Position numbers and translations under genes: made by a program. Positions 35,835 through 44,158 of a DNA stretch of 64,000 nt are shown here, one piece after another. The notes below the pieces were generated by a model. That model searched no databases. It worked only from the letters and a program-made list of their open reading frames with translations, and was not told the DNA's origin. Location of the stretch: the NCBI RefSeq assembly GCF_003837865.1, contig NZ_RQIS01000006.1, positions 63,657-127,656 of the forward strand, given 5' to 3'. Source of the stretch: Paraburkholderia dinghuensis (GTDB lineage Bacteria; Pseudomonadota; Gammaproteobacteria; Burkholderiales; Burkholderiaceae). Positions within the stretch are counted from its first letter, which is position 1, and the number at the start of each line of letters is the position of its first letter.

Positions 35835-37165
35835 TGCCGCGCAGCCTGCAGGCACGTATGGCTGTCCTGTTGGCGGCTGGCCTGATCGTTTTCTCTCTGG
35901 CTGCCGCGTTCGCGGTATTTCACGTGCTGCGCGGGGAAATCGACCGCATGTCGGATAGTGCGTTGCAGGAGACCGCTCAGCGGCTCGTGCCGCTCGCCGT
36001 GATGGACATCGTCGACGTGGAACGGCAACCCGGCGACGAGCAACGGATCGCCGCCGTACGCGCGCACCACGAGCTGTTGACCTATATCGTCCGCGATCAG
36101 GCCGGAAATATGATTCTGCAATCGCATGACGCAAACCCCGCGATCTTTCCGCCGGGGCTGACGTCAGGGTTCCGCTCGACGCCGACGCACCGGATTTACG
36201 CAGAGACCGTGCTTCAGGGGACAGTGACGCTTCTGATTGCCGAGCCGCTGGTCAGTCGCCAGCGAGCAGGTCTTGTGGCCGCGTTTGCCGTTCTGCGGCC
36301 CTTGCTGCTGCTCGTCCCGCTGGGGCTGCTCGGTACGTGGCTGATGGTCCGCTCGGGGCTGCGGCCGATCCGGCGGTTCTGCGAAGGCATCGGCGGTCGC
36401 GGCCGCGACGACCTGAGTCCGCTTTCCAAAGCAGGATTGCCCGCCGAGATCGAACCGGTAGCGGACTCAGTTAATGAGCTGATGAACAGGCTGGGTCGTG
36501 CGCTGACTGCCGAGCGCAGCTTCACGGCCAATAGTGCGCACGAGCTTCGCACGCCGATTGCAGCTGCGCTTGCGCAGACGCAGCGCCTCATCGCCGAGGC
36601 GCAAGGCTCGCAGCTCGAAGAACGTGCCAGAACGGTTGAGACTTCATTGCGCACACTTGCCCGGCTAAGCGAGAAACTGATGCAACTCGCGCGTGCGGAG
36701 GGGGCGCACATTCTTGCCGATGTCCCACAGGATCTTCGGCCGGTTCTGCGAATCGTGGTTGAGGATATTCGTCGTGCTGATCAATCCAATCGCATCTTCC
36801 TGACGCTGCCCGAGCAGGAAGTGGACTCGCGGATCGACCCGGATGCGTTTGCGATTCTCGTGCGCAATCTGATCGAGAATGCGATCAGGCACGGGGAATC
36901 AGAGGTCGTTCGCGTCGTGCTCTCTGCAGATGGACGGTTGAGCGTTGCCAATCGCGGACCGGTTGTGCCGGTTGACACACTTGCGCGCCTCACCGAACCG
37001 TTCGAACGTGGTGCCACGGCGGCCACGGGAAGCGGCCTGGGCCTCGCAATCGTCAACGCCATCGCCCAGGCCGCTGGCGCGAGACTCCACCTCAATTCTC
37101 CGGCGAGCGGCTGCCCTGACGGCTTCGAAGCCGTCGTCGAAGGGCTGACGCCTGCACGCATCTAG
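35831..37165 (+). CDS. Sensor histidine kinase
   Basis: A 444-residue inner-membrane kinase paired with the preceding regulator. It has a first helix at about residues 10-30, a periplasmic sensor of about 110 residues, a second helix at about 150-173, a short linker and the phosphorylation site H237 in FTANSAHELRTPIAAAL. The ATP-binding domain shows the N box NLIENAIRHGE and the G box GSGLGLAIVNAI. The pair resembles QseC/PmrB-like systems that respond to metals or envelope state. The signal here is unknown; proximity suggests redox or metal input to the flavin-transfer genes. Confidence 0.92.
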   Translation: MMPRSLQARMAVLLAAGLIVFSLAAAFAVFHVLRGEIDRMSDSALQETAQRLVPLAVMDIVDVERQPGDEQRIAAVRAHHELLTYIVRDQAGNMILQSHDANPAIFPPGLTSGFRSTPTHRIYAETVLQGTVTLLIAEPLVSRQRAGLVAAFAVLRPLLLLVPLGLLGTWLMVRSGLRPIRRFCEGIGGRGRDDLSPLSKAGLPAEIEPVADSVNELMNRLGRALTAERSFTANSAHELRTPIAAALAQTQRLIAEAQGSQLEERARTVETSLRTLARLSEKLMQLARAEGAHILADVPQDLRPVLRIVVEDIRRADQSNRIFLTLPEQEVDSRIDPDAFAILVRNLIENAIRHGESEVVRVVLSADGRLSVANRGPVVPVDTLARLTEPFERGATAATGSGLGLAIVNAIAQAAGARLHLNSPASGCPDGFEAVVEGLTPARI

Positions 37166-37263
37166 TCTGTCTTCCTGATCATCCGGTTGATGGCGTTGTG
37201 TTACGGGTGAACTCGAGTCGTCGATGCCCGGCTGCACTTGAACCGATCATCTGTATCCCGGCG

Positions 37264-37308
37264 CTAATCGAACGGAACAGTTCCTTTGGACGCTTGCGTC
37301 ATGGACTC
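37264..37308 (-). pseudogene. Duplicated 3'-end fragment of a GntR-type regulator gene
   Basis: The minus strand reads ESMTQASKGTVPFD and a stop, nearly the same as the end of the intact GntR-family gene at 38293 (TTMRQAPKGAVPFD and a stop). The DNA match extends over about 55 bases (37251-37306 against 38279-38333) at roughly 80 percent identity by eye. No further upstream GntR sequence is attached, so it is a dead fragment or a direct repeat bordering the segment between the two copies. Confidence 0.65.
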
Positions 37309-37315
37309 GTGTCAC

Positions 37316-37352
37316 CAAAAAGAAAAATCCCTTGAATTTGCAGTCAAGGGAT
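37316..37352 (-). terminator. Intrinsic terminator for the Gln/Ser/Gly-rich gene
   Basis: On the minus strand ATCCCTTGA (37352-37344) and TCAAGGGAT (37335-37327) form a perfect 9-bp stem with an 8-base loop, followed at once by TTTTTCTTTTT. It lies 78 bases after the stop of the minus-strand gene at 37430-37963. This is the clearest intrinsic terminator in the window. Confidence 0.85.
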
Positions 37353-37429
37353 CAAATGGCCGACGGCGAATCAGAGATTCATGATTTCATGATTCGATTT
37401 CGCATTTTTTTAAAAACCTGGCGGCATTC

Positions 37430-37963
37430 TCATGCGATGCCAGGCGGGTGAGAATCGACGGGAACGCCAGTCAAACGGGCAATAGGGCTCCACAGAAGAT
37501 TGTGGATTACCGGCTTGTCGAACGTCTGGAAAATCGGCCCGAGCCCAGAGGCCGAAATCAGGTTTTCAGCACCCCAGTGAAGCCCTTCAGCAGCGTAACC
37601 TATGGCATTTTTGAGCTTTCCAAAGAAAGAAGTAGAGTTGGACTGCGGATCGCTTCCTTGAGAACTGTTCCCGCCTGCACCATTGCCCGCGCCGCCCCGG
37701 CCCGTGCTGGACGATTGAAGCATGCCGCTTTGTGAAGCAGTGAAACTCTGCTGGGACACCTGGGTACTGCTCCAATACGCACCGGTGCCTGCGCCATACT
37801 GGCCCTGGTTCATGGATTGAAGAAAGCTGCTCTGTGAAGCCGTGAACGCCTGGCTGCCGTCTCGATTGCCACGCCCTTGGCTACCATGGCCAGCGCCGTT
37901 TTGCGTAGTACTGTTCGAAAACACATTGTTTTGTTGATTAGAGTTTACCGTCAGTATGCACAT
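37430..37963 (-). CDS. Gln/Ser/Gly/Asn-rich protein of unknown function
   Basis: A 177-residue protein not recognised as a known family. The first two thirds are low-complexity (Gln, Ser, Asn, Gly) with two imperfect repeats of about 26 residues: one starts SQAFTASQSSFLQS and ends GAGTGA, the next starts QQSFTASQSGMLQS and ends GAGNGA. The C-terminal third is more ordered (FFGKLKNAIGYAAEGLHWG, then IHNLLWSPIARLTGVPV). There is no signal peptide. Composition recalls harpins and other type III-secreted proteins, but that is only a resemblance. AGAGG precedes the ATG, and a strong terminator follows. Lower GC than its neighbours and decayed genes on both sides suggest acquired DNA. Confidence 0.6.
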   Translation of the reverse strand: MCILTVNSNQQNNVFSNSTTQNGAGHGSQGRGNRDGSQAFTASQSSFLQSMNQGQYGAGTGAYWSSTQVSQQSFTASQSGMLQSSSTGRGGAGNGAGGNSSQGSDPQSNSTSFFGKLKNAIGYAAEGLHWGAENLISASGLGPIFQTFDKPVIHNLLWSPIARLTGVPVDSHPPGIA

Positions 37964-38292
37964 AGTGCATTGCCTCTTCTTTAAAGGTTGTATTGCCTCA
38001 TCGTCGGGCTGCAGCGAGCCCTCCCTGAGGTCGGTGAGCAGTTCGTGATGTATTACCGGAACCGCTCAGCAAGGCTAAGGGATCGCTAACGACCATGGTC
38101 TTACCCGGATACCCACTGCCTGTTTTCGACATGGCTAACATAGACGGTATCCCGCCTTGCGGCGGTATTCCTGTGCGACGGTCCAACGAAAGCTGGATGC
38201 GCTTTCCCGCATGATCCTTCCAGTGCCGTTAATCACCCGCAGTCTCGATTGCGACGTTAGTGCGTTCCGGCATGACCACCCGCATCCCGGCT
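37964..38292. other. Gap between the Gln/Ser/Gly-rich gene and the GntR gene
   Basis: About 330 bases that contain the apbE fragment at 38145-38285 and, nearer 37970-38050, the probable promoter of the Gln/Ser/Gly-rich gene. A 62-codon frame at 37998-38186 is the continuation of the dead apbE fragment and is not a gene. Confidence 0.5.
38145..38285 (-). pseudogene. Decayed apbE fragment
   Basis: The minus strand reads ERTNVAIETAGD, a TAA stop, RHWKDHAGKRIQ, then DRRTGIPPQGGI. This matches the intact ApbE at 30832-31800 (LTDVAIATSGDYRHW, KDLEGKRIHH, NPRTGTPLQGGI), with the Tyr codon changed to a stop. DNA similarity is also visible to 31028-31135. Only this 45-residue piece remains. It sits directly after the GntR-family gene stop, about 7 kb from the functional copy. 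Confidence 0.75.
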
Positions 38293-39030
38293 TTAGTCGA
38301 ACGGAACAGCGCCTTTCGGCGCTTGCCTCATGGTCGTGAGCGTCGTGCTGATGTGGTCTTCGAGCGCGAGCGCGGCGCGTGCATCGGCGCGGCGTATCGC
38401 TGCTTCGAATATGCACGCGTGTTCGCGATGCAGGTCGCGATTCGAGTTTTCGAGGCCGATGCACGCTCGCCGGTAGCGTTCGCCGTGCTGGGACAGCACG
38501 CGCAGAATCAGATACGTCCAGGGCGTTGCAGCGGCTGAGATCAACTCCTCGTGAAACCGCCGGTTGTGAAGCTCCCAGGCGGACCGTTTTTCGATCGATA
38601 CCGGTTGTTCCCATGCTGAAAGTGCTTCGAAGCTCTGGCGCACACGTTGTTCCCAGGCGGCATCGCCGCGCCGGACCGATTCGCGCAGTGCGTCGACCTC
38701 GATCAGGATGCGCAACTGCGTGATGTGCTCCAGATCGGCGATCGACATGGGCGTGACGCGAAAGCCGCGCTGTCCCTCGGCGACGACGAGCGCGTCGCTG
38801 ACGAGTCGCGTAAGCGCTTCGCGCAGCGTGCCGGCGCCGACTCCATAAACGTCCTTGAGGTGCTCGACGCGCAGCTTCGTGCCGGGCGGATAGCGGCCCT
38901 CGATGATGTGCTGGCGCAACTGGTGATACGCCTGCTCGCCGAGCGTGCGGGCGTGCGTCCCGGCCGCGTCGTCGGCGAGCAGTGGGGAGACGTCGGCGGC
39001 GAGTGATTCGATCGACGGTGACAGGTTCAC
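38293..39030 (-). CDS. GntR/FadR-type repressor of the phenol operon (AphS/PhcS-like)
   Basis: A 245-residue regulator. The N-terminal winged HTH (AYHQLRQHIIEGRYPPGTKL, then GAGTLREALTRLVSDALV) is followed by an all-helical FCD ligand domain with FHEELISAA and HREHACIFEAA. The GTG start at 39030 overlaps the stop of the DmpR-type gene (GTGA) and has AGGAGG seven bases upstream, so the two are coupled. In Comamonas phenol clusters a GntR-type protein (AphS, PhcS) next to the NtrC-type activator represses the operon when phenol is absent; the same role is inferred here. Confidence 0.85.
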   Translation of the reverse strand: MNLSPSIESLAADVSPLLADDAAGTHARTLGEQAYHQLRQHIIEGRYPPGTKLRVEHLKDVYGVGAGTLREALTRLVSDALVVAEGQRGFRVTPMSIADLEHITQLRILIEVDALRESVRRGDAAWEQRVRQSFEALSAWEQPVSIEKRSAWELHNRRFHEELISAAATPWTYLILRVLSQHGERYRRACIGLENSNRDLHREHACIFEAAIRRADARAALALEDHISTTLTTMRQAPKGAVPFD

Positions 39031-40721
39031 GCTTGATCCTCCTGATTCTGCTTGCGCCCGAGTCGGTAGCTGAGTTGCGGACGCGTGATGCCGAGCAGAC
39101 GCGCGGCAGCGGAAAGGTTGCCGTTCGCGCGGTCCACAGCCTCGTGCAGCAGCGCGCGCTCGAGACCTTCGAGGCCGCCGCCATAGTCCTGAAGCCGGTC
39201 GAGCAGTGCATGGCAGTCGAAGTGCGCGGCGCGGCTCTCCTGGATTTGCCCCTTGCGATCGATCGTTGCACCCTCCGGCAGGATCATGCCGGGGAAGAGA
39301 TCCTTCGAATCGACCTCGCGGTTCGGCCGCGACAGGATCACCGCGCGCTCGACGATGTTTTCCAGCTCGCGCACGTTGCCGGGCCACGCGTACTCGCGCA
39401 GTGCTTCGCAGGCGTGATCGGTGAGCGCCGGCACCGGCTTGCCGTGCAGCGACGCGAAACGTTCGAGCATGGCCTGCGCGAGCGGCTCGATGTCGTCGCG
39501 GCGCGCGCGCAGTGGCGGAATGATGACCGGATAGACGTTGATCCGGTAATACAGGTCGGCGCGAAAGCGGCCGTCCTGCACTGCCCGCGCGAGATCCTGG
39601 TTCGTCGCCGCAACGAGGCGCACGTCGACCTTGCGGTTGTTGGTCGAGCCGAGTCGCTCCACCTCGCCTTCCTGAATCACGCGCAGCAGCTTGGCCTGCA
39701 CTTCCAGCGGCAGCTCGCCGATTTCGTCGAGGAAAAGCGTGCCGCCTTCGGCGCGCTCGAAGCGTCCGGCGCGCGCGGCCTGCGAACCGGTGTAGGCGCC
39801 TTTCTCCGCACCAAACAGTTCCGATTCGATCAGCGCATGCGGAATCGCCGCGCAATTGACCGCGACGAACGGGCCGGATGCGCGCGGACTGAGCGCATGC
39901 AGCGCACGCGCAAAGCGCTCTTTGCCGACACCGGTCTCGCCGGTGAGCAGCACCGTGACCCTGGTCGGGGCCGCCATCTGCAGCAGGTCATAGGCGGCAA
40001 GAAACGCGGGAGAGCGGCCGATGAGGCGGGTCTTGTCCGCGTCGGGCGCGATTTCGAGGCGCAGCGATTCCACTTCGGTCTGCAGGTCGCGAATCGTGTT
40101 GAGGAGCGAGTCGGCCTTGAACCACGACGACAGCTCGGCGGCGTCCGGCCACTCATCGAGCGGCTTGCCGACGATATGGCAATGCGCGTCGTTCATGCCG
40201 CTGCATGACGTCTCCTTGAACAGGATCGTGCGGCCCATGAATGCGCTCGTGTAGCCGGACGCATAGCCGATCAGCATCCAGCACACGGGCTGCGTCTGCG
40301 GCCCGAAACTGCGCTTGTGCACTTCTGCCTCCCAGGAGTGCTCCCAGCGGTATTCGCCGTAGAAGCGGCCGGTATCCGGGTCGGCCTCGAAGCGGATCGG
40401 CGTGACCTGGACCGCGCCTTCGAGCATGTGCAGTTGCGGACCGACCGCGAACATTTCGTAAAGCGACGCGTTGCCACGAATCTCTCTCGCGAGATTCGCA
40501 TCGCGCTCGCCCGCCGCGAAGCCGGCGCGCGTGAAGATCCGGCGCGTTTCGACGGGCCCGACGCTTTCCATCAGCTCGCGGCGCAGCGCGCCAAGTGCCG
40601 CGGCATGGATCAGCACCATCCGCTGCCCGGCGAGCCAGATGCGGCCGTCGCTGGCCGAAAAATGGATCAGCTTGCGCAGATCGGCGTCGGCCGGCAACGG
40701 GGGTAGTTCGGGCCGTGTCAT
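39027..40721 (-). CDS. dmpR: DmpR/XylR-type sigma54-dependent phenol-responsive activator
   Basis: A 564-residue activator. Residues 1 to about 210 form the XylR_N/V4R sensor domain that binds phenols ([27 protein letters not shown], then the C..M...C zinc-type segment [14 protein letters not shown]). A short linker leads to the AAA+ domain: Walker [23 protein letters not shown] (the sigma54-contact loop, with Tyr in place of the usual Phe of GAFTGA), Walker [14 protein letters not shown] and the arginine-finger region. The Fis-type HTH is at the end ([21 protein letters not shown]). It is divergent from the phenol operon, whose sigma54 promoter lies 250 bases upstream of its start. Confidence 0.93.
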   Translation of the reverse strand: MTRPELPPLPADADLRKLIHFSASDGRIWLAGQRMVLIHAAALGALRRELMESVGPVETRRIFTRAGFAAGERDANLAREIRGNASLYEMFAVGPQLHMLEGAVQVTPIRFEADPDTGRFYGEYRWEHSWEAEVHKRSFGPQTQPVCWMLIGYASGYTSAFMGRTILFKETSCSGMNDAHCHIVGKPLDEWPDAAELSSWFKADSLLNTIRDLQTEVESLRLEIAPDADKTRLIGRSPAFLAAYDLLQMAAPTRVTVLLTGETGVGKERFARALHALSPRASGPFVAVNCAAIPHALIESELFGAEKGAYTGSQAARAGRFERAEGGTLFLDEIGELPLEVQAKLLRVIQEGEVERLGSTNNRKVDVRLVAATNQDLARAVQDGRFRADLYYRINVYPVIIPPLRARRDDIEPLAQAMLERFASLHGKPVPALTDHACEALREYAWPGNVRELENIVERAVILSRPNREVDSKDLFPGMILPEGATIDRKGQIQESRAAHFDCHALLDRLQDYGGGLEGLERALLHEAVDRANGNLSAAARLLGITRPQLSYRLGRKQNQEDQA

Positions 40722-40775
40722 ATCGTCTCCATCGAGATTTTGTAATTTCCCATCATTTGAGCAGCGATGTGGGTG

Positions 40776-40852
40776 GCGTTTGATGATTTCGTGAAACGCG
40801 CCCGAATGCGTTGATCAAATCATGAAAACCCGCTGCAAATCAACTGTTTGGG
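40776..40852. promoter_or_regulatory. Upstream activator sites for the DmpR-type protein (candidate)
   Basis: Repeated TTGAT/ATCAA half-sites: GTTTGATGATTTC near 40779, TTGATCAAATCAT at 40811-40823 and CAAATCAACTGTTTG at 40836-40850. XylR and DmpR bind paired TTGATCAA-like dyads about 130-180 bases upstream of sigma54 promoters. These lie about 145-215 bases upstream of the start site predicted from the promoter at 40970-40985, matching that geometry. Confidence 0.65.
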
Positions 40853-40969
40853 CGGGGTGATTTTGAGCTGTAGCAGATCTGGTTAACCAGTATTGCGCTG
40901 CAGGATCGGCATTCGGAGATCGGTGCTTACCCTTAATTATCGAGATTTTTGTCGGGAATGCTCGCCGCA

Positions 40970-40985
40970 TGGCACAGATGGTGCA
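40970..40985 (+). promoter_or_regulatory. Sigma54 (-24/-12) promoter of the phenol operon
   Basis: TGGCAC-AGATG-GTGCA has the invariant GG (40971-40972) and GC (40983-40984) exactly 12 bases apart, as in the TGGCAC-N5-TTGCA consensus. Transcription would begin near 40996, just upstream of the strong GGAGG ribosome site of dmpK. The linked sigma54-dependent activator gene makes the assignment firm. Confidence 0.88.
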
Positions 40986-41014
40986 TTGAGTACCGCGCAC
41001 TGGAGGAGACAGCC

Positions 41015-41242
41015 ATGCACAGACAGATAGCAGACGACCCGTTCGATCCAGGCCGCAGATTCGTCAAGGTGACCGGCATCAACGACCGGGGATTCGTCGA
41101 GTTCGAATTCTCGGTGGGACAGCCGGAACTCTGCGTCGAACTGATGTTGCCGCTCGCCGCATTCGAGGAATTCTGCCTTGCGCAAAACGTCTCGCGGCTC
41201 GGCGAGTCGAGCGAAACCATGACCGGGAGGAGCACGCAGTGA
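41015..41242 (+). CDS. dmpK: Phenol hydroxylase assembly protein
   Basis: A 75-residue small protein, first in the operon. DmpK helps build the active form of the oxygenase, probably by aiding iron insertion, and is not part of the final enzyme. The family pattern is visible: DPFDPGRRFVKVTGINDRGFVEFEFSVG-type region near residues 8-35 and ELMLPLAAFEEFC near 44-56. A GGAGGAG lies seven bases before the ATG at 41015; upstream in-frame codons lie before the transcription start and are not used. It overlaps dmpL (GTGA). Confidence 0.88.
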   Translation: MHRQIADDPFDPGRRFVKVTGINDRGFVEFEFSVGQPELCVELMLPLAAFEEFCLAQNVSRLGESSETMTGRSTQ

Positions 41243-42237
41243 CCATCGATCTGAAGACAGTGGACATCAAGCCGCTGCGACACAACTATGCGCACGTCGC
41301 GCAGTACGTCGGCGAGGGCAAGACGGCATCGCGCTACCTGGAAGGCACCATGGGCTCGCAGCCCACGGCCAACTTCCACTATCGCCCGACGTGGGACCCC
41401 GACCACGACCTGTTCGATACGTCGCGCACTGCGATCGTCATGTCGAACTGGTACGCACTGAAGGACCCGCGGCAGTTCTATTACGCGTCGTGGACGACGA
41501 CGCGCGCGCGCCAGCAGGACACGATGGAATCCAACTTCGAATTCGTCGAGTCGCGCGGCATGGCCGATCTGATCCCGGCAGCGCTCGCAGCGCAGGCGCT
41601 CGCCGTGCTGGTGCCGCTGCGCCACGCCGCCTGGGGCGCGAACATGAACAACTCGCAGATCTGCGCGCTTGGCTACGGCACCGCGTTCACCGCGCCCGCG
41701 ATGTTCCATGCGATGGACAACCTCGGCATCGCACAGTACCTCACGCGCCTCGCGGTCTCCGTGTCCGGCCCGAACATGCTCGATGACGCAAAGTCCGCAT
41801 GGCTCGCGGATCCGGCGTGGCAGGCGCTGCGTCGATATGTTGAGGATACCTTCGTAATCGACGACCCTGTCGAGCTATTCGTCGCGCAGAACCTCGCGCT
41901 CGACGGCCTGCTGTATCCGCTCGTCTATGACCGTTTCGTCGACGAACATGTGGCGCTGAACAACGGCTCCGCGATTGCGATGCTGACCGCGTTCATGCCC
42001 GAGTGGTACGACGAATCGAGCCGGTGGGTCGATGCGGTCGTCAAGACGATGGCCGCCGAATCCGAAGACAACCTCGCGTGCCTGACGCATTGGGCGCACC
42101 ACTGGGAGGAGCAGGCTGCCGCGGCGCTATTGCCCGTCGCCGGACTGGCGTTCAAGAACAACGCCCATGCGGCGCTCGACGAGGCGCGCGGGCAGCTTCG
42201 CGCGCGTTTCGCGAAGCTCGGCATTGCCCGGCAGTAA
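41239..42237 (+). CDS. dmpL: Phenol hydroxylase beta-type oxygenase subunit
   Basis: A 332-residue subunit of the diiron phenol 2-hydroxylase oxygenase (alpha2 beta2 gamma2). It is all-helical and structurally like the large subunit but lacks the iron ligands. It starts with GTG overlapping the dmpK stop. Recognisable segments are IKPLRHNYAHVAQYVGEGKTASRYLEG near the N-terminus and NWYALKDPRQFYYASWTTTRARQQD near residues 72-96, both family landmarks. DmpL contacts DmpN and shapes the channel to the active site. Confidence 0.93.
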   Translation: MTIDLKTVDIKPLRHNYAHVAQYVGEGKTASRYLEGTMGSQPTANFHYRPTWDPDHDLFDTSRTAIVMSNWYALKDPRQFYYASWTTTRARQQDTMESNFEFVESRGMADLIPAALAAQALAVLVPLRHAAWGANMNNSQICALGYGTAFTAPAMFHAMDNLGIAQYLTRLAVSVSGPNMLDDAKSAWLADPAWQALRRYVEDTFVIDDPVELFVAQNLALDGLLYPLVYDRFVDEHVALNNGSAIAMLTAFMPEWYDESSRWVDAVVKTMAAESEDNLACLTHWAHHWEEQAAAALLPVAGLAFKNNAHAALDEARGQLRARFAKLGIARQ

Positions 42238-42282
42238 TGCGCGACCTGATCTGACCTGACCGACCTCACCGAAGGAAAACGC

Positions 42283-42552
42283 ATGTCCAACGTATTCATT
42301 GCATTTCAAGCCAATGAGGAATCCAGGCCCGTCGTCGAGGCGATTCTATCGGACAACCCGAACGCGGTGGCCGTCGAGTCGCCGGGCATGGTGAAGATCG
42401 ACGCGCCGGGGCACCTGACGATCCGGCGCCAGACGATCGAAGACCTGACCGGCGCCCGCTTCGACCTGCAGCAGATTCACGTCAACCTGATCACGATCTC
42501 CGGCCACGTCGACGAAGACGACGACCAGTTCACGCTCAGCTGGAAATATTAA
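42283..42552 (+). CDS. dmpM: Phenol hydroxylase regulatory (effector) protein
   Basis: An 89-residue protein of the MmoB/DmpM family with no cofactor. It binds the oxygenase and is needed for efficient turnover by controlling substrate access and electron transfer. The sequence FIAFQANEESRPVVEAILSD, then MVKIDAPGHLTIRRQTIED and the acidic VDEDDDQFTLSWKY end are typical. AAGGA precedes the ATG. It lies 45 bases after dmpL and 39 before dmpN. Confidence 0.93.
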   Translation: MSNVFIAFQANEESRPVVEAILSDNPNAVAVESPGMVKIDAPGHLTIRRQTIEDLTGARFDLQQIHVNLITISGHVDEDDDQFTLSWKY

Positions 42553-42591
42553 ACGCGGTGCGTCGAACGCCGCCCCATGAAGGAGACACGC

Positions 42592-44142
42592 ATGGACACG
42601 CCAGTGCTGAAGAAAAAGCTCGGCCTGAAGGAACGCTATGCCGCGATGACCCGCGGCCTCGGCTGGGAGACCACGTATCAGCCGATGGAAAAGGTCTTTC
42701 CGTATGACCGTTACGAAGGCATCAAGATTCACGACTGGGATCAGTGGGTGGACCCGTTCCGCCTCACGATGGACGCGTACTGGAAATACCAGGGCGAGAA
42801 GGAGAAGAAGCTCTACGCGGTGATCGATGCGTTCACGCAGAACAACGCCTTTCTCGGCGTGACGGACGCGCGCTACGTCAACGCGCTGAAGCTGTTCATC
42901 CAGGGCGTGACACCGCTCGAATACTACGCGTACCGCGGGTTTGCGCACGTCGGCCGGAACTTCACCGGCGAGGGTGCGCGCGTCGCCTGCCAGATGCAGT
43001 CGATCGACGAGCTGCGCCACTACCAGACCGAAACGCACGCGCTCTCGACGTACAACCGGTTTTTCAACGGCATGCACCACACGAACCACTGGTTCGACCG
43101 TGTCTGGTACCTGTCCGTGCCGAAGTCGTTCTTCGAGGACGCTTCCACCGCCGGGCCGTTCGAATTTCTGACCGCAGTGAGCTTTTCGTTCGAGTATGTG
43201 CTGACCAATCTGCTGTTCGTGCCGTTCATGTCCGGCGCGGCGTACAACGGCGACATGTCGACCGTCACATTCGGCTTCTCGGCACAGTCGGACGAGTCGC
43301 GCCACATGACGCTCGGCATCGAGTGCATCAAGTTCATGCTGGAGCAGGACCCCGGCAACGTGCCGATCGTGCAGAAATGGATCGACAAGTGGTTCTGGCG
43401 CGGCTACCGGCTGCTCACGCTCGTCGCGATGATGATGGACTACATGCAGCCCAAGCGCGTGATGAGCTGGAAAGAAGCCTGGGAAATGTACGCCGAGCAG
43501 AACGGCGGCGCGCTCTTCAAGGATCTCGCGCGCTATGGCATCCGCGAGCCGAAGGGGTGGAAGGACGCTTGCGAAGGCAAGGATCACATCAGCCACCAGG
43601 CATGGGCGACGTTCTACAGCTTCGGCGCGGCCGCGCCGTTCCATACGTGGGTGCCGAAGGAAGACGAGATGAAGTGGCTCGCTTCGCATTATCCGGACAC
43701 GTTCGATCGCCATTACCGGCCGCGCTTCGACTATTGGCGCGAGCAGGCCGAGGCCGGCAACCGCTTCTACATCAAGACGCTGCCCATGCTTTGCCAGATC
43801 TGCCAGGTGCCGATGCTGTTCACCGAGCCCGGCGACGCGACGAAGATCTGTGCGCGCGAATCGGATTACCTCGGCAACAAGTTCCACTTCTGCAGCGATC
43901 ACTGCAAGGAGATATTCGACGACGAGCCACAGAAGTACACACAGGCCTGGCTGCCTGTGCATCAGATCTACCAGGGAAACTGTTTCAAGCCCGGTGTTGA
44001 TCCGTCGAGTGAAGGCTTCGATCCGCTCGCGGCTGTTCTGGACTACTACGAAGTCGATCCCGCACGCGACAGCCTGGATTTCGAGGGCTCGGAAGACCAG
44101 AAGAACTTCGCGGCGTGGCGCGGCGAAGCGTCGAGCAATTGA
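42592..44142 (+). CDS. dmpN: Phenol hydroxylase catalytic alpha subunit (diiron)
   Basis: The 516-residue catalytic subunit of phenol 2-monooxygenase, which turns phenol (and methylphenols) into catechols using O2 and electrons from DmpP. The carboxylate-bridged diiron site is built from two four-helix-bundle motifs: TPLEYYAYRG with SIDELRHYQ, and the later SFSFEYVLTN with QSDESRHMTLG. A Cys-rich C-terminal segment (LCQICQVPM, FHFCSDHCKEIF) forms the small zinc-type domain seen in this group. ATG 42592 has AAGGAG at the right spacing; 42577 is an in-frame ATG inside that ribosome site. Confidence 0.96.
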   Translation: MDTPVLKKKLGLKERYAAMTRGLGWETTYQPMEKVFPYDRYEGIKIHDWDQWVDPFRLTMDAYWKYQGEKEKKLYAVIDAFTQNNAFLGVTDARYVNALKLFIQGVTPLEYYAYRGFAHVGRNFTGEGARVACQMQSIDELRHYQTETHALSTYNRFFNGMHHTNHWFDRVWYLSVPKSFFEDASTAGPFEFLTAVSFSFEYVLTNLLFVPFMSGAAYNGDMSTVTFGFSAQSDESRHMTLGIECIKFMLEQDPGNVPIVQKWIDKWFWRGYRLLTLVAMMMDYMQPKRVMSWKEAWEMYAEQNGGALFKDLARYGIREPKGWKDACEGKDHISHQAWATFYSFGAAAPFHTWVPKEDEMKWLASHYPDTFDRHYRPRFDYWREQAEAGNRFYIKTLPMLCQICQVPMLFTEPGDATKICARESDYLGNKFHFCSDHCKEIFDDEPQKYTQAWLPVHQIYQGNCFKPGVDPSSEGFDPLAAVLDYYEVDPARDSLDFEGSEDQKNFAAWRGEASSN

Positions 44143-44158
44143 GCCAGGGGAGAACATC

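Noticed and set aside
37430..37963. Calling the Gln/Ser/Gly-rich protein a harpin
   Set aside because: Only composition agrees; no sequence match to a known harpin and no secretion genes nearby.
37998..38186. A 62-codon minus-strand frame considered as a small gene
   Set aside because: Its first part is the continuation of the dead apbE fragment past the stop codon.
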